Shown piece by piece: positions 1-5,187 of a stretch of 6,761 bases of DNA. Positions within the stretch are counted from its first letter, which is position 1; each line of letters starts with the position of its first letter. The DNA comes from JBLHLB01 sp047618505 (GTDB taxonomy: Bacteria > Planctomycetota > UBA1135 > GCA-002686595): NCBI GenBank assembly GCA_047618505.1, contig JBLHLB010000227.1, positions 1-6,761 of the forward strand. Reading direction: 5' to 3'. A model generated the notes under the pieces. That model was not told the DNA's origin. It saw only the letters and a list, made by a program, of their open reading frames with translations, and did no database searches. The position numbers and the translations under genes were made by a program.

Positions 1-1
1 T

Positions 2-400
2 CTGACGCTGCGCCTAAAGGGCCTCGGTGAGCCCGGGGGGAGCGGCGGCGAGGCCGGCGACTTGCACCTGACCCTGCGGCTCCTGGACGACGAGAACTAC
101 AGCGTCAGGGGCGACGACCTCGAGACGAGCGTGACTCTCACTCCGTGGGACGCGGAGAACGGCACGAAGGTCGAGGTGCAAACCGCGCGCGGCACGGCCA
201 CCGTCGAGGTCCCGCCCGGCTCGCGCAGCGGCAAGCTGTTGCGCCTGCGCGAACAGGGGCTCGCGAAGCGTGGCGGTGGACACGGTGCCCTGCTCGTTCG
301 CCTCCGGCTCGATTTGCCGAAGGAGCTAACGGCTCGCCAGAAGGAACTTTTGCGGGAGCTTGGGCAAGCCGCGACCGCCGAACAGGGAGGTGCCACGTGA
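2..400 (+). CDS. DnaJ/CbpA-type co-chaperone, C-terminal part (5' end outside window)
   Basis: Only the last 132 codons are visible; the J domain and any zinc-finger or G/F region lie upstream of the window. The visible part matches the peptide-binding C-terminal domains of Hsp40 proteins. The end of the first beta domain reads LRLKGLGEP, then a glycine-rich loop, then GDLHLTLRL. The second domain carries VTLTPWDAENGTKVEV, VEVPPGSRSGKLLRLREQGL and a glycine-rich turn before ALLVRLRLDLP. The closing helix KELTARQKELLRELG is the usual Hsp40 C-terminus. Such proteins bind unfolded clients in the cytoplasm and stimulate DnaK ATPase. The stop codon overlaps the start of the next gene (GTGA), implying translational coupling. 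Whether this is DnaJ proper or CbpA cannot be decided without the N-terminus; the HTH partner downstream favours CbpA-like. Confidence 0.88.
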   Translation: MTLRLKGLGEPGGSGGEAGDLHLTLRLLDDENYSVRGDDLETSVTLTPWDAENGTKVEVQTARGTATVEVPPGSRSGKLLRLREQGLAKRGGGHGALLVRLRLDLPKELTARQKELLRELGQAATAEQGGAT

Positions 401-642
401 GCGTCGAGACCATCCGCGTCGAAGGCCGACTGTACCTCTCGCTCGAGGTCGTCGCCGAGCTGTACCAGGTGAAGAGCGTCCTGCTGCGGCAGGTCTACGA
501 ACGCGGCCTGCTTGGCACGGGCGTCGACCACGAGCGCACGCTGTGCATCGCGGCCGTCGAGCTCGAACGCGTGGCGACGATCGTGCGGCTGCACGAGACC
601 TTCGGTCTCGACGTGGACGCGATCACGAAGCGGCTCAAGTAG
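397..642 (+). CDS. Small MerR/CbpM-like helix-turn-helix protein
   Basis: The start is GTG at 397, chosen because GGGAGG (385-390) lies six bases upstream and the frame overlaps the co-chaperone stop by four bases. The 81-residue product has a MerR-type helix-turn-helix in its first half: YLSLEVVAELYQV, then LLRQVYERGLLG. A helical second half follows (CIAAVELERVATIVRLHETF, then GLDVDAITKRLK), matching the pattern 'RL...LG.....I' seen in CbpM and HspR. CbpM is a modulator that binds the J domain of CbpA; HspR is a repressor of dnaK operons. The overlap with a DnaJ-family gene fits either role. At 81 residues it is shorter than typical HspR and closer to CbpM. It lacks the extended MerR effector domain. 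I infer regulation or modulation of the upstream co-chaperone; which of the two is not resolvable here. Confidence 0.75.
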   Translation: MSVETIRVEGRLYLSLEVVAELYQVKSVLLRQVYERGLLGTGVDHERTLCIAAVELERVATIVRLHETFGLDVDAITKRLK

Positions 643-1122
643 AGACCCCTTCCGGAGACCACGGTGCCTGCGTACGAACGAACGAAGGGTGAGAGGTCGG
701 TCGAGGGCATACCGCGTGAGTAACTTTCCTCCACCCTCCATTGCCAGGAGGAAACAGCCTCCTCGCTGGCCTCCTCGCTGGCCTCCTCGCTGGCCTCCTC
801 GCTGGCCTCCTCGCTGGCCTCCTCGCGCAGAGAGTGCCCTTCAGGGCGAAGGAGTGGGCTTTCGAATCCCATCTTCGGGTGCGGGTCCGTGGTCGGTCCA
901 GGTGGGGCAGTCGTTGAAGGCGGCGGAGAGTGACTGACGCGGTACGCCGAGGTCGCGGGGAAGTTTGGCCAGCTGATGCCTTGCTGCCCTGCCAAGCTAA
1001 CGTGAGGATAGCGGGCGAGGATCTGGCCTAGGGCTTGTGTCCCAGAACGACCCCCGACGACGAAATCGGCCGTGAACTCCGCGGTGAACCCGCAACCCAC
1101 AGCGTCCCCACGCTTGGAGAAG
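643..1122. other. Gene-free spacer with a 12-bp tandem repeat
   Basis: No convincing gene is seen on either strand. The long minus-strand open frame covering this stretch is low-complexity over the tandem repeat and continues antisense through the HTH gene, so it is a shadow. A short plus frame beginning GTG at 664 and ending at 723 (VPAYERTKGERS...) has no recognisable features. No hairpin followed by a T-run was found after the HTH gene. The promoter of the DUF1080 gene presumably lies in the last ~150 bases, but no clear -35/-10 pair stands out. Confidence 0.5.
758..826. repeat. 12-bp tandem repeat, five full copies plus a partial
   Basis: The unit CCTCCTCGCTGG occurs five times without a mismatch (758-769, 770-781, 782-793, 794-805, 806-817), followed by nine bases of a sixth copy (818-826). 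Because 12 is divisible by three, every frame through it is open and repetitive: Pro-Pro-Arg-Trp on the plus strand and Glu-Glu-Ala-Ser on the minus strand. This explains the spurious long open frames here. The perfect identity of the copies suggests recent slippage expansion. Confidence 0.97.
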
Positions 1123-1126
1123 ATGC

Positions 1127-2398
1127 ATGATACAAGCCAATCTATTCGCGGCCGCCCTGGTGGCGCTTGGTAGCTTCGGCAGTGCAACCGGTCAGGTCAG
1201 TACTGCGACCGGTCAGGTCAGTGGCGAGCCGGAAGCGCAGGACACCGATTGGGTTTCGCTCTTCGACGGTGGGACTCTCAGCGGATGGACCCAGCGCAAC
1301 GGAACGGCGGACTATCGCGTTGTTGACGGCGCGATCGTGGGCACCACCACAGAGGGCAGCCCCAACTCCTTTCTGTGCAGCAACCGCGGCTACTCGGACT
1401 TCGAGCTGACCTTCGAGGTGCTCCTGGACAACCCGCTTAACTCGGGCGTTCAAATCCGTTCCGCCACCCGCGGCGGCCCTACGGGGCGCGTGAACGGGCC
1501 GCAGGTGGAGATCGAAGCCAGCGGCGCTGGTGGTGCTGAAGCGGGCTACCTGTATGCGGAGGCGGCCGGCGGTTGGATGACCCCTAACGACAAGCTCACC
1601 CCGCACAAGCACTTCAAGGACGGGGAGTGGAACGCCTATCGCGTGTTGGCGGTGGGGTCCAAGATCGAAGTTTGGATCAACGGTGCGCAGGTCTCCGACC
1701 TGACCCACGAGGAGATCTACGGAAGTCACCCGCGCGGCTTCATCGGGCTGCAGGTGCACTCCATCGGCGCGGGCGCTGGGCCCTTCCAGGTGCGCTGGCG
1801 CTCGATCAAGATCCGCGAGATTCGCACGGCCGAGGCGGGCTGGCAGAAGCTCTACAACGGCAAGGATCTCACGGGCTGGAACACCACGGGCAATTGGATT
1901 CCACAGGACAAGGGCGAGCTACTGATCCAGCCCCGGGCCGGCGAGCAGGGCTGGCAACGCTACGGCGCCTATCTGTGGAGCGAGAAGCAGTACGGGGACT
2001 TCATTCTCGACCTGGAGTACAGCTACCCCAAGGGCGGCAACAGCGGCGTGTACTTTCGAGTCGGGGACACCGGGGATCCTGTGCAGACCGGCATCGAGGC
2101 GCAGATCCTCGACTCCACGGGCAAAGAGGGTCCCATGACCCCTCACGATCACGGCGGCATCATCAGCACCGTCGGCGCCTCCAAGAACATGTCCCTGCCT
2201 GCTGGCCAATGGAACCACATGATCATCAGCGTAAAGGGAACGCACCTGGAGGTGGATCTCAACGGTCAGGCCATCGTCAACATCCAGTTGGACGAGAGCG
2301 CCATCAAGGACCGACCCCTGCGCGGGCACATTGGCCTGCAAGACCATGGCGAGCCCAACAACCTGCGCTTCCGTCAGATCCTACTGAAGGAACTGTAG
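1127..2398 (+). CDS. Exported protein with two DUF1080 (3-keto-disaccharide hydrolase family) domains
   Basis: This 423-residue protein starts at ATG 1127, preceded by GGAGAA (1116-1121) five bases upstream; another ATG at 1123 is in a different frame. A short hydrophobic N-terminus (LFAAALVALGSFGSA, residues 6-20) reads as a Sec signal peptide. Two tandem copies of the DUF1080 / 3-keto-disaccharide hydrolase fold (PF06439, LamG-like beta-sandwich) follow. Domain 1 (about 41-232) has SLFDGGTLSGW, NSGVQIRS, GPQVEIEA, DGEWNAYRV and GFIGLQVH. Domain 2 (about 238-423) has KLYNGKDLTGW, GGNSGVYFRVGD, AGQWNHMIISVKG and GHIGLQDHGEPNNLRFRQILL. Characterised family members act on 3-keto-glycosides made by glycoside oxidoreductases. 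Many others are uncharacterised periplasmic proteins, so the substrate here is unknown. No oxidoreductase or transporter is adjacent, and the gene appears monocistronic. Confidence 0.9.
   Translation: MIQANLFAAALVALGSFGSATGQVSTATGQVSGEPEAQDTDWVSLFDGGTLSGWTQRNGTADYRVVDGAIVGTTTEGSPNSFLCSNRGYSDFELTFEVLLDNPLNSGVQIRSATRGGPTGRVNGPQVEIEASGAGGAEAGYLYAEAAGGWMTPNDKLTPHKHFKDGEWNAYRVLAVGSKIEVWINGAQVSDLTHEEIYGSHPRGFIGLQVHSIGAGAGPFQVRWRSIKIREIRTAEAGWQKLYNGKDLTGWNTTGNWIPQDKGELLIQPRAGEQGWQRYGAYLWSEKQYGDFILDLEYSYPKGGNSGVYFRVGDTGDPVQTGIEAQILDSTGKEGPMTPHDHGGIISTVGASKNMSLPAGQWNHMIISVKGTHLEVDLNGQAIVNIQLDESAIKDRPLRGHIGLQDHGEPNNLRFRQILLKEL
1183..1224 (+). repeat. 21-bp tandem duplication at the signal-peptide junction
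   Basis: Two 21-bp units lie head to tail (1183-1203 and 1204-1224), sharing an exact 15-base core ACCGGTCAGGTCAGT at 1187-1201 and 1208-1222. The duplication is in frame and gives ATGQVST-ATGQVSG just after the hydrophobic core of the signal peptide, so it lengthens the linker before the first DUF1080 domain without disturbing either. Confidence 0.93.
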
Positions 2399-2411
2399 AG
2401 TCGCGCAGATA

Positions 2412-2455
2412 CAGATACTGAGTCGCACACCACCAGATACTGAGTCGCACACCAC
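2412..2455. repeat. 22-bp direct repeat, two exact copies
   Basis: The 22-base unit beginning CAGATACTGAGTCGC occupies 2412-2433 and 2434-2455 without mismatch. A shorter related piece, GAGTCGCGCAGATAC, overlaps the stop codon of the DUF1080 gene at 2398-2412. The 3' part of the unit also forms the left arm of the inverted repeat described separately, which suggests end sequences of a mobile element arrayed here. Confidence 0.95.
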
Positions 2456-2717
2456 CCGCAACTTTCGCCTTCAAGAGTGTCGCACCATTCTTGGCACAAC
2501 TGGGGCCGGCTAGAGATAGATGCCGCGTAAGCCTCATCAGCGATTCTCGACACCGCTTCGAGGCAAGAACACCCGCTTCCCAGCTCACGCTCACCAGCAA
2601 TGGCTACGGCATATAGGTCGTTGCGCAATGATGCGTATGCCTGGATGAAAGCGTGCGAGCGGGGCTACGTCTGCTGCGGCACTTCTTGATGGAAGACTAC
2701 CGGGTGGTGTGCGACTC
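2442..2717. mobile_element. Possible small non-autonomous element bounded by 17-bp inverted repeats
   Basis: The 17 bases at 2442-2458 (GAGTCGCACACCACCCG) recur exactly in inverted orientation at 2701-2717 (CGGGTGGTGTGCGACTC), enclosing about 276 bp in total. A third copy of the outer 14 bases lies at 2420-2433 in the direct orientation, as if two left ends were adjacent. No transposase is encoded inside and no matching target-site duplication is visible at the borders. Just past the right arm, at about 2748, a truncated amidohydrolase sequence begins, so a rearrangement breakpoint is near. It is read here as a MITE-like element or the ends of a deleted insertion sequence; the family is not recognised. 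Confidence 0.4.
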
Positions 2718-2742
2718 CGAATGCGAAGTCGTCACTCCTCAT
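2665..2742 (-). CDS. Short minus-strand ORF with a strong Shine-Dalgarno, unrecognised
   Basis: Reading the minus strand, an exact AGGAGG (plus positions 2750-2755) lies seven bases before ATG at 2742. The frame gives 25 residues (MRSDDFAFGVAHHPVV...) and ends at TAG (2665-2667). The same frame then stays open beyond the stop down to about 2374, including IQAYASLRNDLYAVAIAG and ADEAYAASISSRP. That is compatible with a longer gene broken by an amber mutation. The frame passes through both inverted-repeat arms. No family is recognised. The Shine-Dalgarno coincides with the antisense of amidohydrolase coding bases, so it could be chance. Confidence 0.2.
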   Translation of the reverse strand: MRSDDFAFGVAHHPVVFHQEVPQQT

Positions 2743-2747
2743 GCTCA

Positions 2748-2867
2748 GCCCTCCTGATCCTCAAGGCGAACCCGCTGGAGGACATCCGCAACACACGCTC
2801 GGTAGAGGTAGTGATCAGCAAGGGGCACGTCGTGGATCGGGCGGCCCTCCTGCGCAGAACCCGATGA
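2748..2867 (+). pseudogene. Amidohydrolase, C-terminal remnant only
   Basis: About 39 codons read ALLILKANPLEDIRN, then TRSVEVVISKGHVVDRAALL, then the stop TGA (2865-2867). This is the standard C-terminus of metal-dependent amidohydrolases of the imidazolonepropionase/prolidase-like type ('ADLVVLDANPLEDIRNT...V+..G...DR..L'), where the chain returns to the small beta-sandwich domain. The HxH metal site, the carboxylated lysine and the rest of the barrel are missing. Upstream of about 2745 the frame is no longer amidohydrolase-like and lies close to the right inverted-repeat arm (2701-2717). I infer that a complete gene, normally over 400 codons, was truncated by insertion or deletion, leaving a non-functional tail. 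Confidence 0.72.
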
Positions 2868-3146
2868 GAGGTCGCGGCCCGAAAGCTCCTCTCTGGCGAA
2901 CTACGCGCCTCGACTCTTCGTTCGCCACGAGGCCAAAGAGAAAGATCACCCGCTGCCTTGGCTCTTGACGCTCTCTCACAAGCACAGAGCGAAGAAAGTG
3001 GTGAGGGCAAGGTGACACGGTTAGAACTTTTCGCAGAGGGCGTCTTGGTATTCGATCCGCAACTCGCTGCATGGATCCGGGCAGCATTGGCTGGACATTT
3101 ATATTCCCGCTGCGACAGCCGCTTGGCCCCGGGCTTATCTCCCTGA
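2868..3146 (+). other. Unrecognised open frame after the amidohydrolase stop
   Basis: In the same frame as the amidohydrolase tail, directly after its TGA, the sequence stays open for 92 codons to TGA 3144-3146. The first usable start is TTG at 2958. The clearest protein-like part is VTRLELFAEGVLVFDP followed by QLAAWIRAALAGHLY. There is no ATG start, no clear ribosome-binding site and no recognised family. It may be another gene fragment, or an open frame by chance in GC-rich DNA. The remaining bases to 3187 hold only the leader of the lipoprotein gene, with AAGGAG at 3170-3175. Confidence 0.25.
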
Positions 3147-3187
3147 GATCCCAGGTGCGACGCTCCATCAAGGAGTAGACTGCCCCA

Positions 3188-3964
3188 ATGCTCCCCACTT
3201 ACGTTCTCCGTCTCCCACTGCTCTTCGCTCCGTTGCTGCTCTCCTCGTGCGCGACGCACTCGGCCTCCACTTCAACGACGGATTCAAGTTCACGACTAAC
3301 GCTTCACGGCGATCGTGCCCAACCAGTCGTCGTACATTGGGGTGGCATGCGGCAAGTGCTACGCGACGGACACACGGAGGGCCGCGTGTCGCTGTCTGAG
3401 GTCATCGGCCCCGACACAGTTGCGGTTGGCGCCTTGGCTGGCCTAGCCGCCGAAATCACGATTGACGAAGGCGCAGCCCACCTGGCCGAGGTCATCGATC
3501 CTGATTCCGCCGATGGCCTACGCGTCCGAGCGCCCGTGGCCGGAGAACAGGCCACCCTTTTGGTCCTCGCAAACGTCAAGGAGTGGACCGAGTACAGCTT
3601 GCCCGAAGTGCCCTACCTCGCAGCACTCGAACTCTCCGTGCGCACAACCGCGGAGACGAACGGCATCGACGTGACGAGGCCCTTCCCATTCCGTATCGAA
3701 GGCATCGCCAGTGCTCTGAGCTTGCACGTTCTCAACCACTCTTGTCCGATCGGCAATCCTAATGGGCCGAAACCGTGGACTTTCAGCGGCACGGACACTG
3801 CGGCTGTCCTGATCGGTTTCTACGCAGAGGATTCGGCTGGCAGCCTGACGCACCACGGCCAGAAGAGCCACGTTCACGCCCTCGTCACAGGCCGAGACGT
3901 TTCCGGCCACCTCGACGAAGTGAGGCTCCTGCCCGATGCCAAATTATTCCTGCCGAGCCGCTAA
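3188..3964 (+). CDS. Lipoprotein of the alpha-acetolactate decarboxylase (ALDC-like) family
   Basis: This 258-residue protein starts at ATG 3188 with AAGGAG (3170-3175) upstream at a rather long spacing of 12. It has a lipoprotein signal: a hydrophobic stretch and lipobox LSSC with Cys21. The remainder aligns by eye with alpha-acetolactate decarboxylase (PF03306). The N-terminal half has a G-M-x-x-V-L-x-D-G segment (53-61) and SLSEVIG. GALAGLAAEITIDEG (81-95) corresponds to the canonical GTFNALDGELIILDG, placing Glu89 at the zinc-site glutamate. PFPFRIEGIASALSLHV matches the second-domain strand. HVH and GH supply His228, His230 and His241 in H-x-H-x10-H spacing, identical to the canonical zinc triad. 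The residue facing the catalytic arginine appears to be His180, and the usual C-terminal Glu is absent (ends KLFLPSR). Canonical enzymes turn acetolactate into acetoin in the cytoplasm. This one is exported and lipid-anchored, so its substrate may differ. No acetolactate synthase neighbours it. Confidence 0.72.
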   Translation: MLPTYVLRLPLLFAPLLLSSCATHSASTSTTDSSSRLTLHGDRAQPVVVHWGGMRQVLRDGHTEGRVSLSEVIGPDTVAVGALAGLAAEITIDEGAAHLAEVIDPDSADGLRVRAPVAGEQATLLVLANVKEWTEYSLPEVPYLAALELSVRTTAETNGIDVTRPFPFRIEGIASALSLHVLNHSCPIGNPNGPKPWTFSGTDTAAVLIGFYAEDSAGSLTHHGQKSHVHALVTGRDVSGHLDEVRLLPDAKLFLPSR

Positions 3965-4004
3965 CGATCCTTCTTGGTTCCGCCCGAGAAAAGAAGGGGA
4001 AGTG

Positions 4005-4094
4005 GTGAACCACGAGGTCCCGAGTTGGAACCAGGTGCTGGAGTGCCTCCAGGATCTACTGACGTTGGGGTGGGCGCTTCGGCGATGCTCCTAG
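4005..4094 (+). CDS. Possible small ORF of 29 codons, unrecognised
   Basis: A GTG start at 4005 (or the adjacent in-frame GTG at 4002) follows AAGGGGA (3994-4000) and gives NHEVPSWNQVLECLQDLLTL then GWALRRCS before TAG at 4092-4094. Composition and residue pattern look protein-like with one amphipathic helix. The frame ends abruptly and later bases are open only in other frames, so it may be the start of a broken gene. The rest of 3965-4220 shows nothing recognisable. Confidence 0.22.
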   Translation: MNHEVPSWNQVLECLQDLLTLGWALRRCS

Positions 4095-4220
4095 CGAACC
4101 CTGGTGGCCTCTTAGAAGGTCTTGGGGAGCACGAGGCAGACTCCCAGCACGGATTGGAACGAGAAGGACGGGCGAGGGCAGCGAACACGAGCGGACAGTC
4201 TCGGCCTCGGTGAATGGGGG

Positions 4221-4540
4221 ATGACCCGCATCCCCTACCTGAAATTGGGTCCGGAAAAGGACGCGCTCGTCGAGTGCCTCGAGGCTGCCGCACGACGGAC
4301 GAACATGAGCACCGAGCGTGCTCTGGCCGTCCTCACGTTCTTCTTCGAGGAGGTCGCGGATCAGATCTGCGTCGGTCGAGCAGTCCCGGCTTCGGGGAGT
4401 GGGTCCCGCTCGTGGAAGCCCGCGCGATCAAGCTCAAGCGGCACTACAGAGGGGTCCCCTACTGCGTCCCAGCCTGGGCTCCATCACGGGGCGTCCGCGA
4501 GCAGGTGCTGACGACCGCGCCCTTCAACCACCGGGGCTAG
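4221..4540 (+). pseudogene. HU/IHF-like DNA-binding protein gene with a frameshift
   Basis: The frame from ATG 4221 (preceded by GGGGG) encodes the helical half of an HU/IHF-type protein: LVECLEAAARRTNMSTERAL, then AVLTFFFEEVADQICVGRAV. This matches the HU pattern 'L...+A..TG+S...A..V+..FF+.+...+..G..V'. The matching beta half lies in another frame from about 4385: PGFGEWVPLVEARAIKLK, then VPAWAPSRGVREQV, ending at TAG 4538-4540. It corresponds to 'RGFGTF.V..R.AR' and 'P.F.PGK.L+..V'. The switch falls at 4383-4388, where the usual arginine and hydrophobic residue before PGFG are missing, consistent with a small deletion of 3n+1 bases. The DNA-intercalating arm is short and lacks the RNPxTG motif, resembling divergent phage or planctomycete-type HU proteins. 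It is a pseudogene unless the shift is programmed or a sequencing error. Confidence 0.65.
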
Positions 4541-4585
4541 GAGAGCCTCCGCAGCTACCGGCAACGAGCGGCAAGCTGGGGGGCG

Positions 4586-5149
4586 ATGACCGAACCCCTC
4601 ACGATCCCAGAGGCCTGCGATCTGCTCCGCCCCCCCGGTCGACGTCCTCGCTCGCGAGCTCCTGGACCCCCGCCGCAGGCTTCTCAGGCTCAGGCCAGCA
4701 GTCCTCCGAGTCGTCCTCCCAGTGGGGCTCAGGGTCGCTCGGGCAGCAGCTGGCGGGGGACATGCGTTCTCCAATTCTTGGGCCGTGGCCCAGGTCATGG
4801 AGGTGGCGAGTTTCCTTAGCGGTTCATTCAGCCCTGCGGCGGTCTTTACGGTGCGGACGACAGGGCAAAGACCGCGGCGACGCAGCAAACGAACGATGCG
4901 ATCGCGCAAGATGTGAACCAAGCCCGCAACATCCTCGTCCTCGAGCTGCCTCGGTACGGGCGGCGACTAAAAAAGCTGAACGCTGATACAGAGCACATCG
5001 CCCGGGGGTTCAGCCACGGCGCCGGCTCCGATGAGGACCTTCCCGCTCGGGGCGGGGGAATTCGCCCTGGCAACGAAACGGTCGATGACGCGCTTGGAAC
5101 CGCTTGCGAAGCTCGGGCCTCACCTGCGGCAGAGCACTCGGATACGTGA
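4586..5149 (+). pseudogene. Unrecognised coding-like region with switching frames
   Basis: ATG 4586 follows a GGGGGG run and opens as MTEPLTIPEACDLLR, but that frame degenerates into Arg/Pro-rich sequence after a C7 run (4630-4636). From that run another frame becomes more protein-like: PPVDVLARELLDPRR, then later GHAFSNSWAVAQVMEVASFL. From about 4830 a third frame is the best: GLYGADDRAKTAATQQTNDA, then AQDVNQARNILVLELPRYGR and RLKKLNADTEHIARGF, ending at TGA 5147-5149, with only a GTG at 4913 as a start. The last part is helical and charged. This looks like one or two genes broken by at least two frameshifts, following directly on the broken HU-like gene. No family is recognised. GC-rich chance frames remain possible. 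Confidence 0.35.
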
Positions 5150-5187
5150 AAGCAAACCGGCGAGCGGAAGGGTATCCGCGTGCACGG

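Noticed and set aside
594..610. Perfect hairpin CGAGACC-TTC-GGTCTCG
   Set aside because: It lies inside the HTH gene coding for ETFGLD, is not followed by a T-run, and is not at a transcript end.
855..875. tRNA T-arm-like sequence (TTTCGAATCCCA)
   Set aside because: The flanking bases do not pair as a T stem and no acceptor or anticodon arms are present.
853..987. Minus-strand segment resembling a helix-turn-helix (LAKLPRDLGVPRQSLSAAFN)
   Set aside because: It has no start codon with a ribosome-binding site, is short, and is recognised only by loose pattern; insufficient to call a gene fragment.
495..1187. Long minus-strand open frame with a Glu-Glu-Ala-Ser repeat
   Set aside because: Its length comes from the 12-bp tandem repeat and from antisense reading of the HTH gene; no domain or ribosome-binding site supports it.
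1627..2421. Long plus-strand frame overlapping the DUF1080 gene
   Set aside because: Arg/Gly/Gln-rich out-of-frame reading of a well-supported gene; a shadow.
2412..2455. CRISPR array
   Set aside because: Only two directly abutting copies without spacers; it is a tandem duplication.
3969..3997. Inverted repeat CCTTCTT / AAGAAGG after the lipoprotein gene as a terminator
   Set aside because: The stem is weak, the loop is 15 bases and no T-run follows, so it does not meet the usual intrinsic terminator pattern.
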